A stretch of DNA of 64,000 nucleotides, from the NCBI GenBank assembly GCA_945952465.1, contig CAMFIB010000001.1:558001-622000 (forward strand), given 5' to 3'. Shown here in pieces: positions 1 to 10,923 of this stretch. The position numbers and the translations under genes are program-made. This stretch comes from an uncultured Pseudomonadota bacterium. Lineage in GTDB: Bacteria; Pseudomonadota; Gammaproteobacteria; Burkholderiales; Burkholderiaceae_C. A model generated the notes under the pieces. That model had not been told where the DNA came from, ran no database searches, and saw nothing but the letters and a program-made list of their open reading frames with translations. Each line of letters starts with the position of its first letter. The stretch's first letter is position 1.

Positions 1-1943
<1,943 letters not shown>

Positions 1944-1952
1944 CATTTCGCC

Positions 1953-2822
1953 ATGGAATCGCTGCTGCTGCTCCTCGAACTCGCGTCCTGGAGCGGCGCG
2001 GCGGCCCAGGAGGCGTGGATCGCCGCGCTGGAAGGCGGCAAGGTGCTGTTCTTCCCCAAGCTGGCCTTCGAGCTGAAGGAGGCCGAGCTGCCGATGCTGA
2101 CGCCCGCGGTGCTGGCCGAGGGCTCGCGCAACATCAGCCTGGGCGCAGACGGCGCGTTGAAGGGCGCGGCCGGAGACGCGGCCACGCAGGCGGTGGTGGG
2201 CGGCATGATCGGCCGCTTCCGGGAGCAGTCGCAGCAGCTCATCCACAGCCTGCTGCCGCAATATGCGCCGCACCTGCGGGTGGCGCCCACCAGTTTCCGG
2301 CCGATGCAGGTCGAGACCCGCAGCCAGTCGTGGCGGGCCGACGACCGGCGGCTGCATGTGGATGCCTTTCCGTCGCGGCCCAACCGCGGCGAGCGCATCC
2401 TGCGGGTCTTCGCCAACGTCAACCCCGAGGGCGTGCCGCGCACCTGGCGGCTCGGCGAGCCTTTCGAGCAGGTGGCGCGGCATTTTCTGCCGCGCGCCAA
2501 GCCGTACCGCCCGTGGCAGGCCAAGGCGCTGAACGCTGTGGGGGTGACCAAGTCGCTGCGCAGCGAATACGACCACCTGATGCTCCAGCTTCACGACGCG
2601 ATGAAGGCCGACGCCGGCTACCAGCAGGGCGCGCAGCAGCAGGTGGTGCCGTTCCCGCCCGGATCGGTCTGGATCTGCTTTTCCGACCAGGCCGCCCACG
2701 CGGTGCAGTCCGGCCAGTACATGCTGGAGCAGACGCTGCATCTGCCGGTGGCGAAGCAATACAATCCCGAATCGAGCCCGCTCGCCATCCTGAGCCGGTT
2801 GACCGGACGCCCGCTCGTCTGA
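1953..2822 (+). CDS. kdoO: Kdo hydroxylase family protein (Fe(II)/2-oxoglutarate dioxygenase)
   Basis: A 289-residue protein resembling Kdo 3-hydroxylases, which oxidise the inner-core Kdo sugar of lipopolysaccharide using Fe(II), O2 and 2-oxoglutarate. The metal facial triad is visible as H135-x-D137 ([16 protein letters not shown]) and a later H263 (EQTLHLPV). There is no signal peptide, fitting a cytosolic or inner-face enzyme. It starts 9 bp after carB with no Shine-Dalgarno; TAGCAT lies exactly 6 nt before the ATG, so it may have its own leaderless promoter. A hairpin terminator follows the stop. The family call is by recognition; the exact hydroxylation position is inferred. Confidence 0.78.
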   Translation: MESLLLLLELASWSGAAAQEAWIAALEGGKVLFFPKLAFELKEAELPMLTPAVLAEGSRNISLGADGALKGAAGDAATQAVVGGMIGRFREQSQQLIHSLLPQYAPHLRVAPTSFRPMQVETRSQSWRADDRRLHVDAFPSRPNRGERILRVFANVNPEGVPRTWRLGEPFEQVARHFLPRAKPYRPWQAKALNAVGVTKSLRSEYDHLMLQLHDAMKADAGYQQGAQQQVVPFPPGSVWICFSDQAAHAVQSGQYMLEQTLHLPVAKQYNPESSPLAILSRLTGRPLV

Positions 2823-2840
2823 GTCGTCTTTTCTTGTGAG

Positions 2841-2874
2841 CCGCCGAACGGCAGCGTTCGGCGGTTTCGTTTTC
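2841..2874 (+). terminator. Rho-independent terminator after kdoO
   Basis: Arms CCGCCGAACG and CGTTCGGCGG (10 bp, loop GCAG) followed by TTTCGTTTTC. It separates carB/kdoO from greA, which starts 13 bp later, so greA transcription must at least partly read through or start within or upstream of the hairpin. Confidence 0.85.
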
Positions 2875-2886
2875 TGGAGTCCCGAT

Positions 2887-3363
2887 ATGGCCACTTTGCC
2901 CATCACCCTGCGAGGTGCCGAAAAGCTCAAGGCCGAGCTGCACCGCCTGAAAACCGTCGACCGCCCCGGGGTCATCGTCGCCATTGCCGACGCCCGCGCG
3001 CAGGGTGACATCAGCGAAAACGCCGAATACGAGGCCGCCAAGGACCGCCAGGGCTTCATCGAAGGCCGCATCCAGGAAATCGAGGGCAAGCTGTCGGCCG
3101 CCCAGGTCATCGACCCGACCGCCGTCAACGCCAACGGCAAGGTGGTCTTCGGCTCCACGGTGGAGCTGGAAGACGAGGACACCGGCGACCGTGTGACCTA
3201 TCAGATCGTCGGCGAAGACGAGGCCGACCTGAAGCTGGGTCTGATCAACATCGGCAGCCCGATCGCCCGCGCGCTCATCGGCAAGGGCGAAGAAGACAGC
3301 ACCGAGGTGCAGACGCCCGGTGGCATCAAGCGCTTCGAGATCGTCAAGGTCAGCTACGTCTGA
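2887..3363 (+). CDS. greA: Transcription elongation factor GreA
   Basis: 158 residues, the usual GreA length. It binds the RNA polymerase secondary channel and stimulates cleavage of backtracked RNA. The N-terminal coiled coil carries the acidic tip in [16 protein letters not shown], followed by the FKBP-like C-terminal domain ([17 protein letters not shown] ... [11 protein letters not shown]). The ATG at 2887 is chosen because the conserved [18 protein letters not shown] begins there; an upstream in-frame GTG at 2836 would place the terminator inside the coding region. The carB-greA pairing is common in proteobacteria. Certain assignment. Confidence 0.97.
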   Translation: MATLPITLRGAEKLKAELHRLKTVDRPGVIVAIADARAQGDISENAEYEAAKDRQGFIEGRIQEIEGKLSAAQVIDPTAVNANGKVVFGSTVELEDEDTGDRVTYQIVGEDEADLKLGLINIGSPIARALIGKGEEDSTEVQTPGGIKRFEIVKVSYV

Positions 3364-3365
3364 GC

Positions 3366-3791
3366 ATGCTGCAGCGCCTGCCCACGCTGGTGGCCGCCCT
3401 CTGGTGGGGCAGCCTCACCACCATCGGTTTCATCGTCGTGCCGCTGCTGTTCAAGCACCTGCCCACGCCTGCGCTGGCCGGCCAGACCGCCGCCAGGCTG
3501 TTCTCCGCGCAAACCTGGGTGGGTGTGGGCTGCGGCCTGCTGCTGTTGCTTTTTTCACGGTCGAATCGGCCGCAAGTCAGCGCCAGTATTGATCAGCGTG
3601 CTCTCATTTTTATATTGGGCGGCATGCTGCTGGCGCTGCTGTCGGAGTTCGCCGTGGCGCCGCGCATCGTCGCGCGCGAAAACCTGGCGCTGTGGCACGG
3701 CCTGGGCACTGCGCTCTACGCGCTGCAGTGGCTGCTGGCCGGCGGCCTGCTGTGGCGCCTGGCGGGCCGGCCCGGCGCGGGCCAAGGCTGA
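3366..3791 (+). CDS. DUF4149 family integral membrane protein
   Basis: 141 residues with about four hydrophobic segments (LVAALWWGSLTTIGFIVVPL; VGVGCGLLLLLF; FILGGMLLALLS; ALYALQWLLAGGLLWRL). It belongs to the DUF4149/TMEM205-like family, function unknown, often found right after greA in Burkholderiales. The ATG is 2 bp after the greA stop, so the two are co-transcribed. The loop between the second and third segments (SNRPQVSASIDQ) is encoded by a copy of the AGTCAGC dispersed repeat (3564-3616), AT-rich compared with its surroundings. No catalytic residues are recognised. Confidence 0.8.
   Translation: MLQRLPTLVAALWWGSLTTIGFIVVPLLFKHLPTPALAGQTAARLFSAQTWVGVGCGLLLLLFSRSNRPQVSASIDQRALIFILGGMLLALLSEFAVAPRIVARENLALWHGLGTALYALQWLLAGGLLWRLAGRPGAGQG
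3564..3616 (+). repeat. AGTCAGC-type dispersed repeat, copy A, inside the DUF4149 gene
   Basis: AATCGGCCGCA then AGTCAGCGCC (3575-3584), 15 nt, and the 17-nt element GCTCTCATTTTTATATT. Its closing half is degenerate (ATT instead of AGC). It is in the same orientation as the host gene and read in the frame that gives RPQVSA, as in copy G. Confidence 0.8.
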
Positions 3792-3796
3792 CCGCT

Positions 3797-4276
3797 TCAG
3801 GCGCCGCCGGTCTTCTTCACCGATTTCTGCTTCGGTTTCTTCGCGCGCTTCACCTGGCCGCCCGGCGTGAGCCGCTGGTTGCCCAGCACCCGCAGCGTGC
3901 GCACCTCCGGCCGCTGGCCGCCGCGCGAGCTGTACTTCAGCACCTTGACCTCGCGCGGGCCGGCCTTGCGGTCCGGGTCGCGTTCGCCCTTGGGCGCTTC
4001 GGGAATGGGCCGCCACAGCACCAGCAGCTTGCCGATGTGCTGAATGGGGGCGGCAGACAGCTCTTCGGCGAGCTGCTTGAGCATCGCCTCGCGGGCAGGG
4101 CGGTCGTCGGAGAACACGCGGACCTTGATCAGGCCGTGCGCGCTGAGCGCCTGGTCGATCGCCTTCTGCACGGCGGGGGTGAGCCCGTCGCTGCCGACCA
4201 GCACCACCGGGTCGAGGTGGTGGGCATCGGCGCGGTGCTGTTTGCGCTGCGCCGGGGTGAGTTGAATGGAAGCCAT
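3797..4276 (-). CDS. yhbY: YhbY family (CRM domain) RNA-binding protein
   Basis: 159 residues. The N-terminal 95 residues are a CRM/YhbY domain (LTPAQRKQHRADAHHLDPVV; LIKVRVFSD; ELSAAPIQHIGKLLVLWRP), a KH-like RNA-binding fold linked to pre-50S ribosome assembly. The tail is basic and ends KPKQKSVKKTGGA, longer than the roughly 97-residue E. coli protein. E. coli also keeps yhbY next to and divergent from rlmE-ftsH; here a small membrane-protein gene is inserted between them. GATAAT lies exactly 6 nt before the ATG with no Shine-Dalgarno, suggesting a leaderless transcript. Confidence 0.92.
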   Translation of the reverse strand: MASIQLTPAQRKQHRADAHHLDPVVLVGSDGLTPAVQKAIDQALSAHGLIKVRVFSDDRPAREAMLKQLAEELSAAPIQHIGKLLVLWRPIPEAPKGERDPDRKAGPREVKVLKYSSRGGQRPEVRTLRVLGNQRLTPGGQVKRAKKPKQKSVKKTGGA

Positions 4277-4283
4277 CTGCGTA

Positions 4284-4703
4284 TTATCGAGGCAGCGTCA
4301 CCGGGCCGGAAGCCGGCGTCTGGTTGTGCCACCCGGCGTCGAACGCTTTGCGGGCCCGCAGGTACTCGTTGGCGCAGTCCATCGTGCCCGAATCGGTCTG
4401 GCACCTGGGTGAGGGTTTGAAGCGGCGCTGGAAAGTGGCCTCTTTGGCTTGCGCGTTCAATTTCGCCTCTTCGGCCAATTCCCTCTGTCTCTCGGCGGCT
4501 TGCCGGGCCGCTTCGTCGGCCGGGTCTGGGGTGGGTGGCAAAAGTCTTCGCACCTCGCGGTTGGCGGCGCGCGTGGTGGCTTCCATCTGCTTCAACGCTT
4601 CCTTGGCCGCGTAGGCGGCGGCCGAAGCGAGGATCCAGTCGTGCGCAAACAATGCCGCCAGGCTACCGATGAACACGCCGGCCGCCACTTCCCATATTTT
4701 CAT
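4284..4703 (-). CDS. Hypothetical protein with N-terminal membrane anchor and coiled coil
   Basis: 139 residues, no family recognised. Residues 1-32 form a hydrophobic helix ([20 protein letters not shown]), followed by an alpha-helical charged stretch rich in Ala, Glu, Arg and Lys (about 35-90) and a C-terminal part with two cysteines ([23 protein letters not shown]). This suggests an inner-membrane-anchored periplasmic or cytoplasmic protein, possibly with a disulfide. It lies between yhbY and rlmE, on the yhbY strand, 7 bp upstream of the yhbY start; its stop codon overlaps the putative yhbY -10. Coding potential looks real, but the function is unknown. Confidence 0.6.
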   Translation of the reverse strand: MKIWEVAAGVFIGSLAALFAHDWILASAAAYAAKEALKQMEATTRAANREVRRLLPPTPDPADEAARQAAERQRELAEEAKLNAQAKEATFQRRFKPSPRCQTDSGTMDCANEYLRARKAFDAGWHNQTPASGPVTLPR

Positions 4704-4784
4704 GTGCAGTCCCTCCGGTGCGGGATGCTACCGAAACGATCGATTGCCGCGGCGCCCAGACCGGGGCCGCGCGACAATGTGTGC

Positions 4785-5447
4785 ATGAAGGTGCAAACCA
4801 AAAGCAAGAAGGTCAACAAGGCGTGGCTGAACGACCACGTCAACGACACCTACGTGAAACTGGCCCAGAAAGAGGGCTACCGGGCGCGGGCGGCGTACAA
4901 GCTGAAGGAGATCGACGAGGCGCTGGGGCTGATCAAGCCGGGGCAACTGGTGGTGGACCTCGGCTCCACGCCCGGTGCCTGGAGCCAGTACCTGCGGCGG
5001 CGTTTCTCGCCCACCGGGGCGGCGGCGGGCGAGCTGGACGGTACGCTGATCGCGCTGGACATCCTGCCGATGGAGCCCATCGAAGGCGTGACCTTCCTGC
5101 AGGGCGATTTCCGCGAACCGGAGGTGCTGGCGCAACTGGAAGCCGCTGTGGCCGGCCGGCCGGCCGACGTGGTGGTGTCGGACATGGCGCCCAACCTGTC
5201 GGGCGTGGGCGCGACGGACGCGGCCCGGATCGAGCTGCTGGTGGAACTGGCGGTCGATTTCGCGGTGGCCCACCTGAAACCCGAGGGGGCGCTGGTGGTC
5301 AAGCTGTTCCATGGGGGCGCCTACGACCCCGTGGTGAAGCTGTTCAAGAACACCTTCCGGGTGGTCAAGCCGATGAAGCCCAAAGCCTCGCGGGACAAAT
5401 CCTCGGAAACCTTTCTGGTCGGCATCGGTCTGAAGAACACGGGCTGA
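4785..5447 (+). CDS. rlmE: 23S rRNA (uridine-2552-2'-O) methyltransferase RlmE
   Basis: 220 residues. It methylates the ribose of U2552 in the 23S A-loop with S-adenosylmethionine during late 50S assembly. The SAM-binding motif is [15 protein letters not shown] and the K-D-K-E catalytic set is placed by [31 protein letters not shown] and SSETFLVG. The ATG at 4785 gives the family start ([20 protein letters not shown]); a longer in-frame extension from 4449 overlaps the divergent gene and is rejected. GACAAT sits exactly 6 nt before the ATG. It precedes ftsH, as in E. coli. Confidence 0.96.
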   Translation: MKVQTKSKKVNKAWLNDHVNDTYVKLAQKEGYRARAAYKLKEIDEALGLIKPGQLVVDLGSTPGAWSQYLRRRFSPTGAAAGELDGTLIALDILPMEPIEGVTFLQGDFREPEVLAQLEAAVAGRPADVVVSDMAPNLSGVGATDAARIELLVELAVDFAVAHLKPEGALVVKLFHGGAYDPVVKLFKNTFRVVKPMKPKASRDKSSETFLVGIGLKNTG

Positions 5448-5673
5448 CGGCTGTCGCGCACGCGTCAACCTTCCGGGTTAGTTCGGGGCTGATGGCGCTC
5501 AAGCCATGCGGTGCCGACCAGGGTGCCCGGCCGTCAACACAGAGATGGCGGCTGTTTGTCCCGCTAAACCCGCGCTGCCATTGCGGCCGGCGTTGTCCAA
5601 TCGGCAGGGCGGGTGGCTTGAAATGCCTAAAATGCGGGCCATCTACCTCGTGTTCTGATACCGGAGTCCTCGT

Positions 5674-7590
5674 TTGAACAATCAGTGGTTCTCGAAAGTT
5701 GCCATCTGGCTGGTGATCGCACTGGTGCTGTTCACCGTCTTCAAGCAATTCGACACGCGGGCAAGTGGCAGCGCCACGGTCAACTATTCCGAATTTCTCG
5801 AGCAGGTTCGCAACAACCAGATCAAGAGCGCCATCATCCCCGAAGGCATGGGCGGCGGCGACATCATTGCGCTGACCACCGACGACCGCAAAATCCGCAC
5901 GACCGCCACCGTGCTCGACCGCGGCCTGGTCGGCGACCTGATCGAACACAACGTGAAGTTCGACGTCAAGCCGCGCGAAGAAGGCTCGCTGCTGATGACG
6001 CTGCTGGTCAGCTGGGGCCCGATGCTGCTGCTGATCGGCGTCTGGATCTACTTCATGCGCCAGATGCAGGGCGGCGGCAAGGGCGGGGCGTTCAGCTTTG
6101 GCAAGAGCAAGGCCCGCATGCTGGACGAGAACAACAACCAGGTCACCTTCGCCGACGTCGCCGGCTGCGACGAGGCCAAGGAAGAAGTTCGCGAAGTGGT
6201 CGACTTCCTGAAAGACCCGCAAAAGTTCCAGAAGCTCGGCGGCCGCATCCCGCGCGGGCTGCTGCTGGTCGGCCCGCCGGGCACCGGCAAGACGCTGTTG
6301 GCCAAGGGCATCGCCGGCGAAGCCAAGGTGCCGTTCTTCAGCATCTCGGGCTCCGACTTCGTGGAAATGTTCGTCGGCGTGGGCGCGGCCCGCGTGCGCG
6401 ACATGTTCGAGAACGCCAAGAAAAACGCGCCCTGCATCATCTTCATCGATGAAATCGACGCGGTCGGTCGCCAGCGTGGTGCCGGCCTCGGCGGCGGCAA
6501 CGACGAACGCGAGCAGACGCTGAACCAGATGCTGGTCGAGATGGACGGCTTCGAGACCAACCTCGGCGTGATCGTCGTCGCGGCCACCAACCGCCCCGAC
6601 ATCCTGGACGCCGCGCTGCTGCGCCCGGGCCGCTTCGACCGCCAGGTCTACGTCACGCTGCCCGACATCCGCGGCCGCGAGCAGATCCTGAACGTGCACA
6701 TGCGCAAGGTGCCGATCGGCCAGGATGTGAACGCAGCCATCATTGCCCGCGGCACGCCCGGCATGAGCGGTGCTGACCTGGCCAATCTTTGCAACGAAGC
6801 CGCGCTGATGGCAGCCCGCCGCAGCGCGCGCGTGGTCGAGATGCAGGACTTCGAGAAGGCCAAGGACAAGATCCTGATGGGCCCGGAACGCAAGAGCATG
6901 GTCATGCCCGAGGAAGAGCGCCGCAACACGGCCTACCACGAGGCCGGCCATGCGCTCATCGGCAAGATGCTGCCCAAGTGCGACCCGGTGCACAAGGTCA
7001 CCATCATCCCGCGCGGCCGCGCGCTGGGCGTCACGATGAGCCTGCCGGCGCAAGACCGCTACAGCTACGACCGCGAGTTCATGCTGAACCAGATCAGCAT
7101 GCTGTTCGGCGGCCGCATCGCCGAAGAGGTCTTCATGAACCAGATGACCACCGGCGCCAGCAACGACTTCGAACGCGCTTCGGCGCTGGCCCGCGACATG
7201 GTGATGCGCTACGGCATGAGCGAGGCGCTTGGCCCGATGGTCTATGCCGACAACGAGGGCGAGGTCTTCCTCGGCCGCGCGGTCACCAAGACCACCAACA
7301 TGAGCGAAGCGACGATGCAGAAGATCGACAGCGAGGTCCGCCGCATCATCGACGAGCAGTACGCGCTGGCGCGCAAGCTGATCGAGGAAAACCAGGACAA
7401 GATGCACGCGATGGCCAAGGCGCTGCTCGAGTGGGAAACCATCGACGCCGAGCAGCTCGACGACATCATGGCCGGCAAGCCGCCGCGCGCACCCAAGGAC
7501 TGGACGCCGCGCGTCCCGCCCGCCTCCGGCGACGGCGGTGGGGGCGGCAGCCCGGTGACGCGTCCGGACCCGAGTCCGAACGTGGCGTAA
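5674..7590 (+). CDS. ftsH: ATP-dependent zinc metalloprotease FtsH
   Basis: 638 residues. A membrane-bound hexameric AAA+ protease that degrades short-lived and misassembled membrane proteins and, in E. coli, LpxC and sigma-32. It has two N-terminal transmembrane helices ([36 protein letters not shown]), Walker A GPPGTGKT at about 200-207, Walker [12 protein letters not shown], the SRH arginines in [20 protein letters not shown], and the zinc site HEAGH at 422-426. The start is a rare TTG (MNNQWFSKV), preceded by CCGGAGTCC; no ATG fits the conserved N-terminus. The disordered C-terminus is Pro/Gly-rich. It is followed by a GC-rich repeat and a strong terminator, so folP probably has its own promoter or depends on read-through. 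Confidence 0.97.
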   Translation: MNNQWFSKVAIWLVIALVLFTVFKQFDTRASGSATVNYSEFLEQVRNNQIKSAIIPEGMGGGDIIALTTDDRKIRTTATVLDRGLVGDLIEHNVKFDVKPREEGSLLMTLLVSWGPMLLLIGVWIYFMRQMQGGGKGGAFSFGKSKARMLDENNNQVTFADVAGCDEAKEEVREVVDFLKDPQKFQKLGGRIPRGLLLVGPPGTGKTLLAKGIAGEAKVPFFSISGSDFVEMFVGVGAARVRDMFENAKKNAPCIIFIDEIDAVGRQRGAGLGGGNDEREQTLNQMLVEMDGFETNLGVIVVAATNRPDILDAALLRPGRFDRQVYVTLPDIRGREQILNVHMRKVPIGQDVNAAIIARGTPGMSGADLANLCNEAALMAARRSARVVEMQDFEKAKDKILMGPERKSMVMPEEERRNTAYHEAGHALIGKMLPKCDPVHKVTIIPRGRALGVTMSLPAQDRYSYDREFMLNQISMLFGGRIAEEVFMNQMTTGASNDFERASALARDMVMRYGMSEALGPMVYADNEGEVFLGRAVTKTTNMSEATMQKIDSEVRRIIDEQYALARKLIEENQDKMHAMAKALLEWETIDAEQLDDIMAGKPPRAPKDWTPRVPPASGDGGGGGSPVTRPDPSPNVA

Positions 7591-7672
7591 ATGGCCCCCA
7601 CGCTTGTCGCTGCGCGTACTGCGCTGCCCCCCGAGGGGGCTGGCCTTGCTTGGGGCGGCCCGGCGCGGCGGC
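7591..7672 (+). repeat. GC-rich post-stop repeat, copy 1 (after ftsH)
   Basis: Begins immediately after the ftsH stop: CCCCCACGCTTGTCGC, then the palindrome GCCCCCCGAGGGGGC, then GGGCGGCCCGGCG. The same block order is seen after phoU (23865-23943) and, internally deleted, after sixA (16441-16477). I recognise this kind of block from Comamonadaceae intergenic regions; its function is unknown to me. Confidence 0.75.
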
Positions 7673-7680
7673 CGATGTAA

Positions 7681-7704
7681 AACGGGGCTTCGGCCCCGTT
7701 TTTC
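7681..7704 (+). terminator. Rho-independent terminator after ftsH
   Basis: Arms AACGGGGC and GCCCCGTT around a stable TTCG tetraloop, followed by a T run. folP starts 12 bp after the T run. Confidence 0.9.
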
Positions 7705-7716
7705 TTTTCCCCCACC

Positions 7717-8553
7717 ATGCTCTGGCAGACCACCCGCCACGCCATCGACCTGTCGCGCCCGCGCGTGATGGGCATCGTCAACCTCACGCCCGATTCCTTC
7801 TCCGACGGCGGGCGCCACGATTCTGTGTCTTCGGCGCTGCGCCACTGCGAGCGGCTGGTTGACGAGGGGGCCGACATTCTAGACCTGGGCGCCGAATCGA
7901 CCCGCCCCGGCGCTCCGGCCCTGCCGGCCGACGAAGAACTGGCGCGGCTGCTGCCGGTGCTGCGCGAGGTGCTGGCCTGGGGCGTGGTGCCGGTTTCGGT
8001 CGACACCTACAAACCGGCGGTGATGCAGGCGGCGCTCGGCCTGGGCGCCGACATCGTCAACGACGTCTGGGCGTTGCGCCAGCCGGGTGCCGCCGAACTG
8101 GTGGCGGCACACGGCCGCTGCGGCGTCTGCCTGATGCACATGCACCGCGACCCGCAGACCATGCAGGCCGCGCCGATGGAAGGCGACGCGCTGCCGACGG
8201 TGCTCTCATTTTTGAAGCAAAGAATCGAGCATTTGCGGTGGCTATCGGTTGATTTGAACCGCATTTCGGTTGATCCGGGCATTGGTTTCGGCAAAAGCGT
8301 GGACCAGAACTTCGCGCTGCTGGCGCGGCAGCGCGAGCTGCTGGCGCTGGGGGTGCCGGTGCTGGCCGGCTGGTCGCGCAAATCCTCGCTGGGAGCCGTC
8401 ACCGGCCAGCAGGTGCAGGACCGCCTGGTGCCCAGCGTGGCGGCCGCCGTGCTGGCGGTGGAGCGCGGCGCGTCCGCCGTGCGGGTGCACGACGTGGCGG
8501 CCACGGTGCAGGCGCTGAAGGTCTGGCAGGCGATGAACCTGGCGGACAATTGA
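7717..8553 (+). CDS. folP: Dihydropteroate synthase
   Basis: 278 residues. It condenses 6-hydroxymethyl-dihydropterin pyrophosphate with p-aminobenzoate in folate synthesis and is the sulfonamide target. The TIM-barrel motifs are [66 protein letters not shown] and GWSRKSSLG. Codons around 8201-8300 ([19 protein letters not shown]) are strikingly AT-rich for this genome and include half of a dispersed repeat, yet the protein length there matches ordinary FolP as I remember it. It precedes glmM by 7 bp, a conserved pair. Confidence 0.97.
   Translation: MLWQTTRHAIDLSRPRVMGIVNLTPDSFSDGGRHDSVSSALRHCERLVDEGADILDLGAESTRPGAPALPADEELARLLPVLREVLAWGVVPVSVDTYKPAVMQAALGLGADIVNDVWALRQPGAAELVAAHGRCGVCLMHMHRDPQTMQAAPMEGDALPTVLSFLKQRIEHLRWLSVDLNRISVDPGIGFGKSVDQNFALLARQRELLALGVPVLAGWSRKSSLGAVTGQQVQDRLVPSVAAAVLAVERGASAVRVHDVAATVQALKVWQAMNLADN
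8202..8218 (+). repeat. Half copy (copy B) of the AGTCAGC-type repeat in folP
   Basis: The 17-nt GCTCTCATTTTTGAAGC has the GCT...AGC form of the repeat's second module and is very close to copy A's version, but no AGTCAGC core lies 15 nt upstream. Treated as a partial or decayed copy; it could be chance AT-rich sequence. Confidence 0.4.
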
Positions 8554-8560
8554 GGCCATC

Positions 8561-9895
8561 ATGACCAGACAGTATTTCGGCACCGACGGCATCCGCGGCA
8601 CCGTCGGCCAGTCTCCAATCACGCCGGACTTCGTGCTGCGCCTCGCGCACGCGGTCGGCCGCGTGCTCAAGCGCAGCGACCCGCGGCCCACCGTGCTGAT
8701 CGGCAAGGACACCCGCATCTCCGGCTACATGCTCGAGTCGGCGCTCGAATCGGGCTTCAACTCGGCCGGCGTCGACGTGGTGCTGCTCGGGCCGCTGCCC
8801 ACGCCCGGCGTGGCCTATCTCACCCGCGCGCAGCGCGCCAGCCTGGGCGTGGTCATCAGCGCCAGCCACAACGCCTTTGCCGACAACGGCATCAAGTTCT
8901 TCAGCGCGCAGGGCACCAAGCTCAGCGAAGACTGGGAGCGAGCGGTGGAGGCCGCCCTTGACGAGCCGCCGCACTGGGCCGATTCCGCCACGCTGGGACG
9001 CGCCCGCCGGCTGGACGACGCCGCCGGCCGCTACATCGAGTTCTGCAAAAGCACCTTCGCCAGCGACCTCACGCTGCGCGGCCTGAAGATCGTGGTCGAC
9101 GCCGCCCACGGTGCGGCCTACCAGATCGCGCCGCTGGTCTTTCACGAACTCGGGGCAGAGGTCCACGCGATCGGCTGTTCGCCCGACGGCTACAACATCA
9201 ACCGCGAGGTCGGCGCCACCCACCCCGACGCGCTGGTGCGCGCGGTGCGCGAGCACCGCGCCGACTACGGCATCGCGCTCGACGGCGACGCCGACCGGCT
9301 GCAACTGGTCGACGCCGGTGGCCGGCTCTTCAATGGCGACGAGGTGCTGTACCTCATGGTCAGCGAGCGCCTCGCCCGCGGCGAACAGGTGGCCGGCGCG
9401 GTGGGAACGCTCATGACCAACATGGCGGTGGAACTGGCGTTGAAGCGGCGCGGCGTGCCCTTCGTGCGCACCGGCGTCGGCGACCGCTACGTGCTCGAGG
9501 AACTGGAGCGGCGCGGCTGGCTGCTGGGTGGCGAAGGCTCCGGCCACCTGCTGGCGCTCGACCGCCACACCACCGGCGACGGTCTCATCTCCGCGCTGCA
9601 GGTGTTGCAGGCCTGCGTGCGCAGCGGCAAGTCGCTCGCCGGCCTGCTGGGCGACGTCACGCTGTTCCCGCAAACGTTGCTCAACATCCGACTGCGGCCC
9701 GGCCAGGAGAGCTGGCGCGACAACCCGCGCCTGCTCGAAGCCACCGCGGCGGTGGAGCGCGAACTCGGCCAGACCGGCCGGGTGCTGATCCGCGCGAGCG
9801 GCACCGAGCCGCTGCTGCGGGTGATGGTGGAAGCACGCGACGCCGCGCAGGCACTCGCCTGCGCCCAGCGCCTGGTCGACGCCGTGCAGGCCTGA
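8561..9895 (+). CDS. glmM: Phosphoglucosamine mutase
   Basis: 444 residues. It converts glucosamine-6-phosphate to glucosamine-1-phosphate for UDP-GlcNAc, hence peptidoglycan and LPS. It starts [12 protein letters not shown]; the phosphoserine loop is [16 protein letters not shown] with Ser102; the metal-binding loop is [10 protein letters not shown]; the sugar loop is GEGSGHLL; the phosphate-binding loop is [14 protein letters not shown]. All key residues are present. Translationally close to folP (7 bp). It also feeds precursor for the wecB reaction at 37.6 kb. Confidence 0.97.
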   Translation: MTRQYFGTDGIRGTVGQSPITPDFVLRLAHAVGRVLKRSDPRPTVLIGKDTRISGYMLESALESGFNSAGVDVVLLGPLPTPGVAYLTRAQRASLGVVISASHNAFADNGIKFFSAQGTKLSEDWERAVEAALDEPPHWADSATLGRARRLDDAAGRYIEFCKSTFASDLTLRGLKIVVDAAHGAAYQIAPLVFHELGAEVHAIGCSPDGYNINREVGATHPDALVRAVREHRADYGIALDGDADRLQLVDAGGRLFNGDEVLYLMVSERLARGEQVAGAVGTLMTNMAVELALKRRGVPFVRTGVGDRYVLEELERRGWLLGGEGSGHLLALDRHTTGDGLISALQVLQACVRSGKSLAGLLGDVTLFPQTLLNIRLRPGQESWRDNPRLLEATAAVERELGQTGRVLIRASGTEPLLRVMVEARDAAQALACAQRLVDAVQA

Positions 9896-10056
9896 GCGGC
9901 CGCGCGCGGGGCACCTGCCGGCGTTGACAGCCAGGAGCGCCAGCGCTACAAATTGCGAACGATGTGATGAAAGGCGTTGAAACACGCGCCGTTTTCGGCC
10001 GATGCGCCAACGCCGGTGGGTTTACAAACAGAGCTTCACCCGACTGGACACATGCC

Positions 10057-10785
10057 ATGGCCGCCACACTTCGCAACCTGTTTCCGCGCCTGCTGGCTGG
10101 CGCGGCCTTGCTGGCCGCCACGGCGGCGGCTGTCGCCGCCGACGCGCTTCCCGGCGACTCCCTCTACCAGCTCGACGCCCAGCCGCCCCCCGCCGATCCC
10201 GGCCTGGGCCTGCAGCAGCCCGAGCCCAGCGCGGGCCGCGGCAAGTGGCTGGGCTGGATCGGCCGCGCGGTGACCGACCTCGGCGTGCTCGGTGGCGGCT
10301 CGGTGCTGCGCTTCGGGCCGCTCGGCGGGATGCCGGCATTGGGGCTGCGCAGCGGCGGCGGTGACTTGGAGGCGGCCTCTTTCGGCGCCGACAACAGCCG
10401 GTGGTTCGCCGGCGGCAGCTTCGGCAACACACCGGCCCGCACCAACCTCGACCCCTGGCGCGAAGCCGGCGAGATCTATGCGTTGCGCGGCGGCTACATG
10501 TGGCGCGACCGGCAGTCGCTGTCGCTGCAGGTGGTGCGTGACACCCGGGCCGTGTCTGACCAGAAAGCGATCAACCTCGTCTACGGCGCACCGATGGCCG
10601 GCAACCAGTGGCTCACCGTGGGCCTGTCGTCGATCAGCGGCGTGGCGGGCGGCCTGTCGGTGCAGCGCGTGGGCCTGTCGGTGGGCTACGACTGGCCGCG
10701 CTACTTCGTGCAACTGGCCTACGACCCCAAGTACGGTCTTGCCAGCCAGGACCTGCTGCGCATCTCCGCCGGCACCCGTTTCTGA
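10057..10785 (+). CDS. Hypothetical secreted, outer-membrane beta-barrel-like protein
   Basis: 242 residues. Residues 1-29 form a clear signal peptide (hydrophobic LLAGAALLAATAAAVAA, cleavage near AADA). After a Pro/Gly-rich segment the sequence alternates in beta-strand fashion (GGYMWRDRQSLSLQVVRDT; GLSVGYDWPRYFVQLAYDP) and ends in Phe (ISAGTRF), as outer-membrane barrels do. The ATG at 10057 is chosen because it begins the signal peptide; upstream ATGs in frame (9964) add residues without sense. It is monocistronic, with a strong terminator behind it. No named family is recognised. Confidence 0.7.
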   Translation: MAATLRNLFPRLLAGAALLAATAAAVAADALPGDSLYQLDAQPPPADPGLGLQQPEPSAGRGKWLGWIGRAVTDLGVLGGGSVLRFGPLGGMPALGLRSGGGDLEAASFGADNSRWFAGGSFGNTPARTNLDPWREAGEIYALRGGYMWRDRQSLSLQVVRDTRAVSDQKAINLVYGAPMAGNQWLTVGLSSISGVAGGLSVQRVGLSVGYDWPRYFVQLAYDPKYGLASQDLLRISAGTRF

Positions 10786-10802
10786 GGCGCCGGCCCGCCC
10801 GC

Positions 10803-10831
10803 AAAGCCCGCCCCGGAGCGGGCTTTTTTTT
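10803..10831 (+). terminator. Rho-independent terminator
   Basis: AAAGCCCGC / GCGGGCTTT arms around CCCCGGA with an eight-base T run. It ends the 10057-10785 gene and separates it from the lipid operon. Confidence 0.93.
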
Positions 10832-10841
10832 GCGCCCGGCA

Positions 10842-10859
10842 ATGTCATGCGGTTGCCAC
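10842..10859 (+). promoter_or_regulatory. Putative PHO box in front of the lipid operon
   Basis: Two 7-nt units with a 4-nt spacer: ATGTCAT-GCGG-TTGCCAC, compared with the E. coli unit CTGTCAT/CTGTCAC. Six and five of seven positions agree. No convincing -10 lies 10 nt downstream, so this is weaker than the ppk1 and pstS sites. It would place the OlsB/PlcP/glycosyltransferase genes under PhoB. Confidence 0.45.
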
Positions 10860-10860
10860 G

Positions 10861-10880
10861 TGACCGCCACATGGCGGTCA
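10861..10880. promoter_or_regulatory. Operator-like inverted repeat
   Basis: Perfect 8-bp arms TGACCGCC and GGCGGTCA around ACAT, one base after the putative PHO box and 43 bp before the OlsB-like ATG. No T run follows, so a protein-binding site or 5'-UTR hairpin is more likely than a terminator. Confidence 0.45.
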
Positions 10881-10923
10881 TCGCCCACCGGCACAGTGGA
10901 CGGCACTGAAGGAGTGCGCCACC

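Noticed and set aside
5365-7845. Very long antisense open frame opposite ftsH (826 codons)
   Set aside because: Third-position GC bias leaves long empty frames opposite strong genes; it has no family signature, is His/Arg/Ala-rich, and ftsH is unquestionable.
9964-10056. Longer N-terminus for the outer-membrane-like protein
   Set aside because: The signal peptide starts at 10057; the preceding residues are polar and would hide it.
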